Position numbers and translations under genes: made by a program
Notes under the pieces: model-generated
Told to the model about the DNA's origin: nothing
What the model saw: only the letters and a program-made list of their open reading frames with translations
The model's database searches: none
Part shown: in pieces, positions 1-8,856 of the stretch
How positions within the stretch are numbered: the first letter of the stretch is position 1
How the letters are laid out: each line of letters opens with the position of its first letter
Source of the DNA: an uncultured Bacilli bacterium
GTDB taxonomy: Bacteria > Bacillota_I > Bacilli_A > RF39 > UBA660
Length of the DNA: 64,000 bases
Reading direction: 5' to 3'
Assembly: GCA_944332475.1 (NCBI GenBank)
Contig: CALVKA010000001.1
Span: forward strand, 372,001 to 436,000

Positions 1-545
1 GATAATTTTATTTGTTTTACAAAATAATCTTTTTCTGGTTTCTCACTTCTTGCATAAAATAATATCTCCTCTACCAAGTTGTCCATTTTTTTAATTTCTT
101 GTTTTAGCTCTTGATCGTTTTGGTTATCGCTATATAGCGAAAGGGCTGCTAGAGGGGTTTTGATTTCGTGAACAAAACTTTCGATAAATTCTTCGTAATC
201 TTGATATTTCTGTTCTAGTTCTGATATTTTATCATTCATCGATTTACAGGCTTTTTTTAGAGCATAATAATAGCCTTGGTTTTTTATGTTTTTTGGCTTT
301 TTTATTAATTCCGCTATTACATACTTTTCATCTAAGTTATCTACTAAATCTTCTATTTCTTTTTTCTTTTTTGCCTCCATATGATATCCTACTGCTAAAT
401 AGATTCCTAATAATAAAAGATACATGGTACCTGATAATAAAATTAGTGATGGATTCACATCTAATAGGAATAAAAAAATAGATTGAAATAGTGTGAATAT
501 TATTACGATTAGACATAGCCATATATTTTCTTCTATATATTTCAT
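1..545 (-). CDS. Sensor histidine kinase, BceS-like, C-terminus outside window
   Basis: This partial gene runs off the left edge of the window. Its ATG (545-543) overlaps the TGA of the response regulator in an ATGA, so the two are translationally coupled. The N-terminus has two membrane helices with only a very short loop between them, the layout of intramembrane-sensing kinases that pair with Bce-type ABC transporters. A phospho-acceptor motif FVHEIKTP follows, with the His at about residue 126. The ATP-binding domain is not in the window. The protein should sit in the membrane, read the state of a peptide-antibiotic transporter and phosphorylate the regulator encoded just upstream. The family is clear; the specific ligand cannot be read. 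Confidence 0.9.
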   Translation of the reverse strand, partial: MKYIEENIWLCLIVIIFTLFQSIFLFLLDVNPSLILLSGTMYLLLLGIYLAVGYHMEAKKKKEIEDLVDNLDEKYVIAELIKKPKNIKNQGYYYALKKACKSMNDKISELEQKYQDYEEFIESFVHEIKTPLAALSLYSDNQNDQELKQEIKKMDNLVEEILFYARSEKPEKDYFVKQIKL

Positions 546-1207
546 TCGATTTTATACCCCTGCTTTCTAATGGTTTTAATAAAGTCTGGTTGATTAATTT
601 CTTCTAATTTTTTTCTAAGACGATTAATGTTTACTGTTAAAATATTGTCATCTAAATAGTATTTTTCATTCCATAAATAATCTAGGAGTTCTTCTTTTGT
701 AATAATCTTTTTGGGATGTGTAAAAAAATAGTATAAAAGAAGAAATTCATTTCTCGTCAATTCTACTGACTTATCTTGATATTTTACTATAGATAAGTGC
801 AGATCTAGCGTAACGTCTTTTACTTTAATTTCTTTATATTGAATAGGGTTTTTTTGTTTGATTGTTCTTTTTATTTTTTCTAATAAAATATCTTTATTGT
901 ATGGTTTCGTTATAAAGTCTTCTCCACCAGAGATGATACTTTTTAATTCGTCTTCTTCTTTTCTACTGCTGGTTACAAAAATAATGGGGACACTTTCTTG
1001 TTCTTTTATTTTTTTACAGATATCAAAACCATTTTGATTTGGCAGATTTATATCTAATAAAATTAAGTCTTTGTCTATGTTTTTGATTTGGTCTACTACA
1101 GCTTCTTTAAAGTCTTCTATTATGGTCACTTTATAATTATTATTTTCTAATAATATTTTTAGTTCTTGTCTTAATTTTTTATCATCTTCTATAATTACTA
1201 TTGTCAT
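542..1207 (-). CDS. OmpR/PhoB-family response regulator, BceR-like
   Basis: The protein has 221 residues: a receiver domain (about 1-115) with acidic residues near the N-terminus and phospho-acceptor Asp52 in LLDINLP, then a winged-helix DNA-binding domain (about 125-221). The length is normal for the family. It is coupled by ATGA to the histidine kinase and its start overlaps the end of the XRE-VanZ gene by 26 bp. An AGAGG Shine-Dalgarno lies about 10 nt before the ATG. It probably activates the adjacent ABC operon in response to cell-wall-active peptides. That target is inferred from Bce-module precedent and from the shared dyad at the two ABC promoters. Confidence 0.93.
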   Translation of the reverse strand: MTIVIIEDDKKLRQELKILLENNNYKVTIIEDFKEAVVDQIKNIDKDLILLDINLPNQNGFDICKKIKEQESVPIIFVTSSRKEEDELKSIISGGEDFITKPYNKDILLEKIKRTIKQKNPIQYKEIKVKDVTLDLHLSIVKYQDKSVELTRNEFLLLYYFFTHPKKIITKEELLDYLWNEKYYLDDNILTVNINRLRKKLEEINQPDFIKTIRKQGYKIE

Positions 1208-2042
1208 GATTTTTCGCCTCTTTTTTATTATAGCATATCTTTTTATATGCTATATAGATTATGGTTGCTCCTAAAATATTTAATAGAATGTCGTCGATAT
1301 TAAACATTCCTACATTGAAAAGTAATTGTAATAGTTCTTTTGTCAGTGATATTAGAAAAGTTATTAGAAGTAGTCTTTTTGTTTTCATAGTTGGAAAAAG
1401 ATATGGTAAGAAGAAGCCTAATGGCATGAATAATAGTATATCTAGTAAAAAGTATTGAAAAAGATAAGATAGGCCCTGTGATTTTGTTGTTATTAATGAT
1501 AGAGTTTCTATGATAGAGGAAAAAGGAATCAGGTTGGATTCTATTTTTAAAGAAGGATAGATTTTTCCAGTTGTTATTCTTGTATAAAATATTGTAGTTA
1601 GTATGAAAATACCATACATGATTAATAATAGCCACGTTACATTTCTTTTGTAACTTTTGCGGGGTTCTCTTTTTAAGAATAGGAAGTATGCTATCATGAC
1701 GAATATGGCTCCTATTACTAGGTATTCTGTTCTAAATATGGATAACATAAGGGATAATGATAGTATTGAGATGGGAATTATCAGACAAAGGGTGATTATT
1801 ATTTTATCGTTGGTTTTTAATTCTTTTTTTATCTGTTCTTCTCCTTGTAATACTTCTTGTATACTAATTCCTAATATTTTACTTAAGTCTTGTAATAATG
1901 AAATATCTGGTGCCCCTATTCCTCTTTCCCATTTCGATATGGCTCTATCTGTTACATGAAGTTTTTCTGCTAGGTCTTGTTGAGTCATGTCTTTTTCTAC
2001 TCTCTTTTTTTTGATTAATTGTCCTATTTTTTTATAATCCAT
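1182..2042 (-). CDS. XRE-type regulator fused to a VanZ-like membrane domain
   Basis: The protein has 286 residues. Residues 3-58 form a classic Cro/CI helix-turn-helix (motif TQQDLAEKLHVTDRAISKWE), followed by a linker and about six membrane helices with VanZ-like features, including a first helix pair and the conserved block ending LLFNVGMFNIDDILLN. VanZ proteins protect against glycopeptide or lipoglycopeptide antibiotics. The fusion would tether a DNA-binding head to the membrane, so it may act as a one-component sensor-regulator (inference). It sits between a Bce-type ABC operon and its two-component genes. A perfect 8-bp dyad overlaps its promoter at 2089-2107 and is a candidate operator. 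Domain calls are secure; the function of the fusion is not. Confidence 0.85.
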   Translation of the reverse strand: MDYKKIGQLIKKKRVEKDMTQQDLAEKLHVTDRAISKWERGIGAPDISLLQDLSKILGISIQEVLQGEEQIKKELKTNDKIIITLCLIIPISILSLSLMLSIFRTEYLVIGAIFVMIAYFLFLKREPRKSYKRNVTWLLLIMYGIFILTTIFYTRITTGKIYPSLKIESNLIPFSSIIETLSLITTKSQGLSYLFQYFLLDILLFMPLGFFLPYLFPTMKTKRLLLITFLISLTKELLQLLFNVGMFNIDDILLNILGATIIYIAYKKICYNKKEAKNHDNSNYRR

Positions 2043-2061
2043 ATTCTCACCTCTTATTTTG

Positions 2062-2107
2062 ATTATATCTTATCTTCTCTATTCTTGCACCAAACGGTTC
2101 GTTTGGT
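2062..2107 (-). promoter_or_regulatory. Promoter and palindromic operator for XRE-VanZ operon
   Basis: A TATAAT box occupies 2062-2067 (minus strand), about 20 nt before the XRE-VanZ ATG. Overlapping the -35 area is a perfect dyad, ACCAAACG-AAC-CGTTTGGT, at 2089-2107. No T-run follows it on the minus strand, so it is not an obvious terminator. Its position suits autoregulation by the XRE head encoded downstream. This is inference from position and symmetry only. Confidence 0.5.
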
Positions 2108-2112
2108 ATAAG

Positions 2113-2132
2113 AAAAAACTCCTAATGGAGTT
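2113..2132 (-). terminator. Terminator of the first ABC operon
   Basis: The hairpin AACTCC-ATTA-GGAGTT is followed by TTTT on the minus strand and overlaps the stop codon of the permease gene. It separates the ABC operon from the XRE-VanZ/two-component operon. Confidence 0.8.
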
Positions 2133-4131
2133 AGTCTTCGATATTATTTTTAAATGTAAAATAGGTTGCAATGTAGTAAATTCCATAAATGATTGTGAAT
2201 ATTCCTATTGTTATCATAATAGATGTAAAATAGTTCATAGAGGCGCTTGTCACGGCATAGAATAGTCGATTGATTGAATAAGAAGTAACTATGGAAATGA
2301 TGATAGGATATATGGTTGGAAATAGGAAGTTAGCAGTAATCTGTTTTCTTATTGTTTTATTTATCTCTTTTTCTTCTACTCCAAGTTTTTTCAAAAGCTT
2401 GTACTGATACTTGTTTTTGTTTGAATCGCTTAATGTTTGAATCGATAGAATCGTTCCAACGACAGTAATGAAAATAATACTTACATATAATAGAGAGAAT
2501 GAAAATATAGTCATTGCTGTTTTGTTTGATGACTCATAATATCCTCTTACTGTTACTGGGAAATAAGCAAAATAGGAATCTCCGTCTTTAAATTCATAGT
2601 AACCTAATTCTTCTAACTTGGCATTATCTTTTTCTGTTGTTTCTTCTTTGGTATCAAAGGCATATACTTCCGTTACTACTTGCATATTTTTTGCTAGATT
2701 ATCTGGAATAATGATCAAAAAGCTTGCTCCTGTTCCCCAGCCTAGTCGAAAGTTTTTTATTGTCGTTCCTTTTAATGATAGTGGTTTTCCGTTGATTGTA
2801 ATGGTATCGTTTGCTTGGGAAATTTCTTTTAGATATCCTTGCACTGTTTTATCCCCTGTAACAAAGTATTCATCTTCTTCTAGTTCTATTGGATTTGCTC
2901 CTAACATTTCTAATAATGTATTATAGTCGGATGCTTTTAAATATACATCATAATCATATAATCCGTTATTACCAATATCTTTAACATGTTTTGCGACTTG
3001 GTTATCTTGTGTTGTTAGTAGTTGATATTGTAATTCATTTACAATATTATAATTTTGATGAATGTAATCAATATATTCTTGGGCTTTTTGTCTATTATCT
3101 TGTTTTCCTGTCCAGCTTTCTTCTACATCACTATAGATTCCTTCTACCATCATATCATATGGAGCTTGTTGTTCTATGTTGTTTTCAAAAGCATCTTTCA
3201 TAACGAAAGACATATTCATACATATTAGAGTTAGTGTAATTAACAGTGATAATGTACCTAGAGTAAAACCTATGGTTCTTGATTTTGCTTCGAAGTTTTT
3301 TGCAACAAATAAATTATCTTTCCTATATTTAATTTTTCTTCTTTTATTAATAAATGCTAGAATAAAGTCTCCAAGAGTAAATGTAATTCCATAGATACTA
3401 ATAATCAGTAGTAAAATAGATGTTCCTAAATATCCTAACATACTAGGATTATTCGAAATTACAAAGGCATGATCACATAAGTATAAACCTAATATTCCTA
3501 AGATAACAAAAAATATAAATAAGATATTTCTATTTTTTCTTTTCTTCCATATTTTTTCTTCGTTTTTCTTTTCTAAGTATAGTAAATCGTGAATTTTCAT
3601 TTTTTTCATTCGTCTACTACTTCGAAATAATGTAAATAAATAGATTAATACAAAGTATAAAGTAGATAGTAAAACTGGAGCTAGGTTGATGGATAAGTTA
3701 ATTTTATATGGCATATCAAATAATTGCATCACAATAGCTGAAATGACGTTGCCAAGTAAAATTCCTACGAAGAAAGAGATAATAAACGAAACCAATCCTA
3801 TTATTATGTTTTCTAATAAAAACATTCGGTTAATATATTTTTTTTCTATTCCTAAAAGCATATAAGTTCCAAATTCTTTGCTTCTCTTGGAAAACATAAA
3901 TTTCATTGTGTAATTAATTAGCCAGGCAATTACAAAAACAATAATACAGCTTACGAAAATAATGATATACTTTAAGTTCTCCATCATTTCTGATAGTTCT
4001 AAGATATCTTTTGAGAAGGATACAAAATTAAAAGCAAATATTAAAGAGAAAGCCATCATCACTGTTACCATGTAGATAACATAATCTTTTATACTTCTTC
4101 TTACGTTTCGTAGGGCCAATTTACTTAACAT
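2131..4131 (-). CDS. Bce-type ABC transporter permease (FtsX-like)
   Basis: The protein has 666 residues with about ten membrane helices. An N-terminal pair and FtsX-like core are followed by a large extracellular domain (roughly 315-530) and three C-terminal helices. That domain is the hallmark of the BceB/VraG group, which binds or shields lipid-linked cell-wall targets from peptide antibiotics. The start overlaps the ATPase gene by 11 bp, so the two are translationally coupled. The N-terminal motif LALRNVRRSIKDY closely matches the second permease at 8853-10934. The substrate is unknown; bacitracin, lantibiotics or host defence peptides are the usual possibilities. Confidence 0.9.
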   Translation of the reverse strand: MLSKLALRNVRRSIKDYVIYMVTVMMAFSLIFAFNFVSFSKDILELSEMMENLKYIIIFVSCIIVFVIAWLINYTMKFMFSKRSKEFGTYMLLGIEKKYINRMFLLENIIIGLVSFIISFFVGILLGNVISAIVMQLFDMPYKINLSINLAPVLLSTLYFVLIYLFTLFRSSRRMKKMKIHDLLYLEKKNEEKIWKKRKNRNILFIFFVILGILGLYLCDHAFVISNNPSMLGYLGTSILLLIISIYGITFTLGDFILAFINKRRKIKYRKDNLFVAKNFEAKSRTIGFTLGTLSLLITLTLICMNMSFVMKDAFENNIEQQAPYDMMVEGIYSDVEESWTGKQDNRQKAQEYIDYIHQNYNIVNELQYQLLTTQDNQVAKHVKDIGNNGLYDYDVYLKASDYNTLLEMLGANPIELEEDEYFVTGDKTVQGYLKEISQANDTITINGKPLSLKGTTIKNFRLGWGTGASFLIIIPDNLAKNMQVVTEVYAFDTKEETTEKDNAKLEELGYYEFKDGDSYFAYFPVTVRGYYESSNKTAMTIFSFSLLYVSIIFITVVGTILSIQTLSDSNKNKYQYKLLKKLGVEEKEINKTIRKQITANFLFPTIYPIIISIVTSYSINRLFYAVTSASMNYFTSIMITIGIFTIIYGIYYIATYFTFKNNIED

Positions 4132-4888
4132 TTCCTACATCTCCTCCAAGAAGTGTTAATACATCTAAAATTTCATTAAAGAATTCTTTTCTAGTTTTCT
4201 CTCCTCGCCTTATTTCGTTAAATATTTTTCCATCTTTTAAAAATAATACTCGCTTGCAAAAACTAGCACTAAACGAATCGTGTGTAACCATTAAAATAGT
4301 TGCTGTTAACTTTTGGTTCCTTTCATCCATTGTCTCTAATAACATTCTACTACTTTTAGAATCTAAGGCTCCTGTTGGTTCATCTGCTAATATTAATTTG
4401 GGCTTATTAATTAAAGCTCTTGCACAAGCACATCTTTGTTTTTGACCTCCAGAAACTGCATATGGATATTTGTTTAATATTTCATTAATACCTAGTTTTT
4501 CGGCAATTCCTTTTACTTTATGGTCTACTTTGTTTACATCTTCCTTGTTGATGATGGAAGCAAGGGCGATGTTTTCTGAAATCGTTAAGGTATCCAACAA
4601 GTTGAAGTCTTGGAAAATAAAACCAAGATTTTGTCTTCTAAAACTTGCTAGCTTCTGTTCTTTTAGTTCCGTAATATCTTTGCCATCAATATAAATATGG
4701 CCACTAGTTACTTCATCAATTGTTGATATACAATTTAAAAGTGTTGTTTTACCACTACCACTGGCTCCCATGATAGCAACAAATTCCCCTTCTTCTATTT
4801 CTAATGATAGGTCATTTACTGCTTTGGTTATATTATTTTTTGTTCCATAATATTTTTTTAGATTTTTTATCTCTAGTGTTTTTGGCAT
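4121..4888 (-). CDS. Bce-type ABC transporter ATPase
   Basis: The protein has 255 residues of the LolD/MacB/BceA class. Walker A is GASGSGKT (about 41-48), the signature is VSGGQKQR, Walker B is LILADEP, and the H-loop is MVTHD. A C-terminal extension (GEKTRKEFFNEILDVL) is shared with the second ATPase. It powers the permease encoded immediately downstream. AAAGGACG precedes the ATG with good spacing. Its first 56 bp overlap, in another frame, the end of the small membrane-protein gene at 4833-5030. Confidence 0.95.
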   Translation of the reverse strand: MPKTLEIKNLKKYYGTKNNITKAVNDLSLEIEEGEFVAIMGASGSGKTTLLNCISTIDEVTSGHIYIDGKDITELKEQKLASFRRQNLGFIFQDFNLLDTLTISENIALASIINKEDVNKVDHKVKGIAEKLGINEILNKYPYAVSGGQKQRCACARALINKPKLILADEPTGALDSKSSRMLLETMDERNQKLTATILMVTHDSFSASFCKRVLFLKDGKIFNEIRRGEKTRKEFFNEILDVLTLLGGDVGNVK

Positions 4889-5030
4889 AACGCATTCCGT
4901 CCTTTATTTCACTAATTTTTTCTTTTAGAAAAGAACATAAGGAAATCATACCTCCTATTATAATACATGGTACTAATACTATTAATAATAAGATTGTCAA
5001 TTTTAGACCTAAAACATGAAATGTTGACAT
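4833..5030 (-). CDS. Small single-pass membrane protein, first gene of ABC operon
   Basis: The protein has 65 residues: one hydrophobic helix (about 10-33) and a strongly basic C-terminus. A near-perfect Shine-Dalgarno, AGGAGGAG, lies just before the ATG, and the promoter at 5063-5106 places this as the first gene of the operon. Its last 56 bp overlap the ATPase gene in a different frame, an arrangement favouring coupled translation. I recognise no family. It may be an accessory subunit or regulator of the Bce-type transporter (inference). Strong ribosome-binding-site evidence argues against a chance reading frame. Confidence 0.6.
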   Translation of the reverse strand: MSTFHVLGLKLTILLLIVLVPCIIIGGMISLCSFLKEKISEIKDGMRYAKNTRDKKSKKILWNKK

Positions 5031-5062
5031 TGTACTCCTCCTAATTGTTCTTTCTTGATATC

Positions 5063-5106
5063 AGTATAGCAAAGAACAGTTTCTTTTAATCTTACAGTTT
5101 TGTTAT
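5063..5106 (-). promoter_or_regulatory. Promoter and candidate BceR operator, module 1
   Basis: On the minus strand a 16-bp site ATAACAAAACTGTAAG (5091-5106) lies 22 nt upstream of a TATACT -10 box (5063-5068). It matches 13 of 16 bases with the perfect dyad at 11760-11775 in front of the second ABC operon. No good -35 hexamer is visible, as expected for an activator-dependent promoter. Confidence 0.6.
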
Positions 5107-5189
5107 ATTTCTATTGAAACGGAGTTTTTTCTTTTTTTCTACCAATTTTGAGTTGAATTTCCGCAAATTTTAGTTGCAAAAAAATAAGT

Positions 5190-7532
5190 CTATTTGTGAC
5201 TTATTTTCTGTTTCATTAAAAGGATCATAAAACTAATCAATCCTATTATAGATAATATACTTCCTGCTTTTTTCCATGGAGCTTGATAAGTAATTACAAT
5301 CGTATGATTTCCTTTTTTAATTGGGAAGGTAATCGTATTTTGAATGCTTTCTGTATATGTTGTTTGCTTTCCATCTACTTCTACTGTAAATCCTTTATCG
5401 TATGGTACAGCTAATACGATATTACTACTTGAATCTAGGTTGATTGTTCCTACAATTTTATCACCTTTCGTCTCATCTTTATCTAGATTTACTTCTTTAT
5501 AGTCATCTTTTGCCTCTAAAAATATCTCTTTTGGCACAGTTATAGTATTGATATCAGTCAATTTATATTTACCACTATCCAACCTAATTTCTAGTTTTTC
5601 TGGTGAAATTAAGACATAATGGAAAACTTTATTTCTATTATGGTATTTCCATTCTTTACAAGTTAGTTTATTCTTTATTCCGTTTATCGTCATGGATTGA
5701 TCATTTTTACTATGTCTACAACTTTTGTTATAAGCATTTTTTACCGTTAGAAAGACGACTTTGTCTGATAAATCTTCTGTCGGTGTTAATGTTAAATGGT
5801 TTTTCTTTTTTGCTTTAATCGTATAGACATCATTTTCTTTGGTAATCTCTATGTGCTTTTTATTTTCTACTTCAAAAGATGTCGTGGAAGTTTCTATTTC
5901 TTCTATTTCGTTGGTGTAGGATGCAATGACATTATATGGATAAGATAAGTCTTTGTATTCTTTTTGTTCTACTTTGGTTTCTGTTGCGTAAAAGATTGGT
6001 AATACATATTCATTTTCATATAGTTTTAATTTTCCCTGTTCTTGTATTAGATGGTATCCTGCACCTTGTGTAGATGTCGTAATCTTATATTTTTCTCCCA
6101 TCATACTTTCTGATAAAATGTCTCCAGATAATGTTAACATCATGCTGTTTCTATAAAATTGATTGTTCTTTTGTTCTTTTTTTATCCAGCCTTGATATTC
6201 TTTGTTTTGTGTAGAAGAATATACAGAGGATTTATATTCGTTCATATTGTATACTCTATTTAATGCTGCTGAAGTATTGGTAGAGTTGTTGATTCGATAG
6301 AAGCTTGAATCTTTTTTTGTAATTTGTTCTATTAAGCTTCTATACTCTTGATCTGTACTATTTTTTATTTTCTCTTTGGGAATTAGAGGATCTGTAAAGT
6401 TTGCCGTAATGGTAATGATGCATGTCGTAACTAAAAGAATTGCCTCTATTTTCTTCTTATGCCTTGTTAGTGATTCTAGGCTTATTGTTACTAAGAGTAA
6501 GGCTAATGGTAAAAATGGAATTAATGATTTGGCATTGATGTATAGTGTTCCATTTAATATATAATTAAATATCGGGATAAGAAAGATGATAATAATAGAA
6601 AGTGCTAGGATTCTAGTTCTTTTTTTGTTATCTTTATCGATCATTAGGATACCGATTAAAATAAATTCTAGTAATGTAATTCCTGGAGAAAAGGCAGTAT
6701 ATAAGGATTTAAAACTTGGTATTAATAGTTCCCAAAATTTTAATTCTTTAATTCCTTCTCCCCTTCCTGTTAAAAGTGTGTATGCTGTTGGTAACCAAAG
6801 AATTGCGGTTGTTAAGACAGCTATCAAAAATGGAACGGAAAATGCACATAGAAATTTTAGATATTCTTTTTTTGTGTGCTTTTCTTTTGCATATTGATAA
6901 ATGCCATAGATAATTAAGACAAAAATTCCTGATACACTATAGTAAAAACTAGTTAAAATCATTAAAATAATGGAGGTTGTTAATAGTCCTATTTTTTTCT
7001 TTTGTAACCATCTATCTACTCCAAATAGTCCTAATATTATAAATGGAAAATAGTTGATAAACATGATGTGACGCTTAGCATGAAACATTATTGGAGTGGC
7101 AAACAAAAATAATAAAGCCCCTACTAAACTTGTTTTCTTGTTGATGTTATGTGATAGTAAGAATTTATAAAATAGGAATGCTGATGCTACTACTACAATA
7201 AAACTTATTCCTATCAAATAGTAAAACATTGGAACCATTGGTAATAGATAAGAAAGCAAAATATAAGGATTTAATAATCCGTAATATGCAAAGTTATATA
7301 TATTTTGACCTCCACCAATATTCAAGGCAAAATCTGGAAGTAGGTCTTTGGTCTCATAGAAAAGATTTCTAAAATATTCAGGAAAAACATAGTGTTGCAT
7401 TGGGAAGTCTGTTACTGCTGCAAAAACATATTTACCATGTGTTAAAATAAGAGCAATTCCTATGTATATTACACTAAATAATAATATGATTAATATATCA
7501 TTTTTATATTTTTTTAACTTCTTCATATTCAT
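5190..7532 (-). CDS. YfhO-family polytopic membrane protein
   Basis: The protein has 780 residues. It has about a dozen membrane helices over the first 375 residues, a large extracytoplasmic beta-rich domain (about 385-755), and one last helix with a basic tail. This is the layout of YfhO proteins, which are GT-C-like proteins linked to glycosylation of lipoteichoic acid or other envelope polymers. The family motif region TDFPMQHYVFPEYFRN is present near residue 42. It is a single gene flanked by envelope-stress modules, with a poor match to operon spacing on either side. Family is fairly secure; the sugar donor and acceptor are unknown. Confidence 0.8.
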   Translation of the reverse strand: MNMKKLKKYKNDILIILLFSVIYIGIALILTHGKYVFAAVTDFPMQHYVFPEYFRNLFYETKDLLPDFALNIGGGQNIYNFAYYGLLNPYILLSYLLPMVPMFYYLIGISFIVVVASAFLFYKFLLSHNINKKTSLVGALLFLFATPIMFHAKRHIMFINYFPFIILGLFGVDRWLQKKKIGLLTTSIILMILTSFYYSVSGIFVLIIYGIYQYAKEKHTKKEYLKFLCAFSVPFLIAVLTTAILWLPTAYTLLTGRGEGIKELKFWELLIPSFKSLYTAFSPGITLLEFILIGILMIDKDNKKRTRILALSIIIIFLIPIFNYILNGTLYINAKSLIPFLPLALLLVTISLESLTRHKKKIEAILLVTTCIITITANFTDPLIPKEKIKNSTDQEYRSLIEQITKKDSSFYRINNSTNTSAALNRVYNMNEYKSSVYSSTQNKEYQGWIKKEQKNNQFYRNSMMLTLSGDILSESMMGEKYKITTSTQGAGYHLIQEQGKLKLYENEYVLPIFYATETKVEQKEYKDLSYPYNVIASYTNEIEEIETSTTSFEVENKKHIEITKENDVYTIKAKKKNHLTLTPTEDLSDKVVFLTVKNAYNKSCRHSKNDQSMTINGIKNKLTCKEWKYHNRNKVFHYVLISPEKLEIRLDSGKYKLTDINTITVPKEIFLEAKDDYKEVNLDKDETKGDKIVGTINLDSSSNIVLAVPYDKGFTVEVDGKQTTYTESIQNTITFPIKKGNHTIVITYQAPWKKAGSILSIIGLISFMILLMKQKISHK

Positions 7533-7629
7533 ACTGCTTTCTTGGTTATATTTTGGCTGTTTAACCGATATTAGTATACCTTGTTTTCTTGTTTTTATCT
7601 ACCTAATTTGAGTTGATTTTTGTCAAGTT

Positions 7630-8715
7630 CTAGTTGCGTCTTCTTGTTTCGTTGATTGTGCTTTCATATTTTGTTGCAAAAAGCTTGTCATAAAACCTTG
7701 TTTTCTTTCGAAATGTCTTCCAAAGATTTATTATATAGAATACAAATGTTCCTATCATAATAAGTATTTCATATATAATGATAACATTTGTGTTTTTTAT
7801 ATTTTTTATGAATATTGTTGTAATTTTCATTATAAAATATGGAGTAAAAATATAGTAAGCATATAAGAAGTATGGTCGTAGATAATAAAGTGGTGTCTTT
7901 TTTATTTTGGTTAATCTGATGTTTAAGAAAGCACTACCTAGTGTTTTTTGGTGATAACAGATTGGGATGATTGTAAAATATATAATAAACAGGATATATG
8001 GGTGTTCTCCTTTTGTAAAGGAAAGTAAGGTAAGATATAAGAAAAAGTCTAAGAAAAATAAAGTGATCCTTTTTAGTGGAGAAATGGATGTTCCTTTTTG
8101 ATATGATTTTTCTTCTAGTTCTTTTTTGCTTGGTACTTTATTTTCTATTTTTTTCATTAGATTGTTGCCTATTACTCCTCCTAGAGTATTTAATATTAAA
8201 TCATCTATATCACATAACCGATATGGTTTGGGATAAATACCGTATAGTCTTGTTAGTTGTGTGAATTCAAAAAATAAACTTAATAGAAAACTATATTTTA
8301 TTACTTTTTTTAGAGAGTATCCTTTATAGTACGTTAAGAACATTCCAAAGGGAATCAATAAGATAATATTAAAGATAACTATATAAAATGATGGATGTAT
8401 TATTGCTTTTATATAAGTGGATGGGGCTGTTATTTGAAATGGGGTTTCCTTAATCAAGTCTATGATAAAGTGAAAAGGAATTGGTTGAATCATCCAATCA
8501 GGGTTACTTTGTATTGTATCCATTGGAGGAAGTGGTAAAATTACTAAAAAGTAAGCACATAAGAGGTAGAAAATAAAGCTATATAGAATGATTGTTTTTA
8601 AGGGATTGATGGAGGCAAATTTATGGTATTGTTGTAATATAAAGGGGCCAGTTATGAGAAATGCTAAAATAGGAAATAGTATTACTGCAGTTTTTATGGC
8701 AATAATATAATTCAT
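7630..8715 (-). CDS. VanZ-domain / RDD-domain membrane protein
   Basis: The protein has 361 residues. The N-terminal half is VanZ-like (about 40-195), with the conserved block LLPFGMFLTYY and the region CDIDDLILNTLGGVIGN. The C-terminal half is an RDD-type membrane domain (about 212-340, starting SPLKRITLFFLDFFLY). VanZ-RDD proteins are known in Bacillota and have been linked to glycopeptide tolerance, though the mechanism is not settled. It follows a terminator at 8721-8742, so it has its own promoter or read-through transcription. This is the second VanZ domain in 8 kb, next to the second Bce-type module. Confidence 0.82.
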   Translation of the reverse strand: MNYIIAIKTAVILFPILAFLITGPFILQQYHKFASINPLKTIILYSFIFYLLCAYFLVILPLPPMDTIQSNPDWMIQPIPFHFIIDLIKETPFQITAPSTYIKAIIHPSFYIVIFNIILLIPFGMFLTYYKGYSLKKVIKYSFLLSLFFEFTQLTRLYGIYPKPYRLCDIDDLILNTLGGVIGNNLMKKIENKVPSKKELEEKSYQKGTSISPLKRITLFFLDFFLYLTLLSFTKGEHPYILFIIYFTIIPICYHQKTLGSAFLNIRLTKIKKTPLYYLRPYFLYAYYIFTPYFIMKITTIFIKNIKNTNVIIIYEILIMIGTFVFYIINLWKTFRKKTRFYDKLFATKYESTINETRRRN

Positions 8716-8720
8716 AAGAA

Positions 8721-8742
8721 AAGGATTAGTTCCCTAATCCTT
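8721..8742 (-). terminator. Terminator of second ABC operon
   Basis: A perfect 9-bp inverted repeat AAGGATTAG / CTAATCCTT is followed by TTTTCTT on the minus strand. It overlaps the last codons of the 40-residue gene at 8734-8856. Confidence 0.8.
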
Positions 8743-8856
8743 CTTTCTCCCCTTTACTATGGCAAGTATTATAAATAAAAGGGCTAATCCAATGAGTGGA
8801 GAAATCATTACGATAGGATTACTCATAAATTCTTGCCAATTTATTTCTAATATCAT
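8734..8856 (-). CDS. 40-residue membrane protein coupled to ABC permease
   Basis: The reading frame begins with an ATG that shares an ATGA with the permease stop codon and ends inside the operon terminator. It encodes MILEINWQEFMSNPIVM, then a hydrophobic stretch ISPLIGLALLFIILAIV and a basic tail KGRKKD. It resembles a single-pass small membrane protein. ATGA coupling, a proper membrane segment followed by a positive-inside tail, and termination exactly at the end of the transcript support a real gene. No family recognised. An accessory role for the Bce-type transporter is inferred from context. Confidence 0.6.
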   Translation of the reverse strand: MILEINWQEFMSNPIVMISPLIGLALLFIILAIVKGRKKD

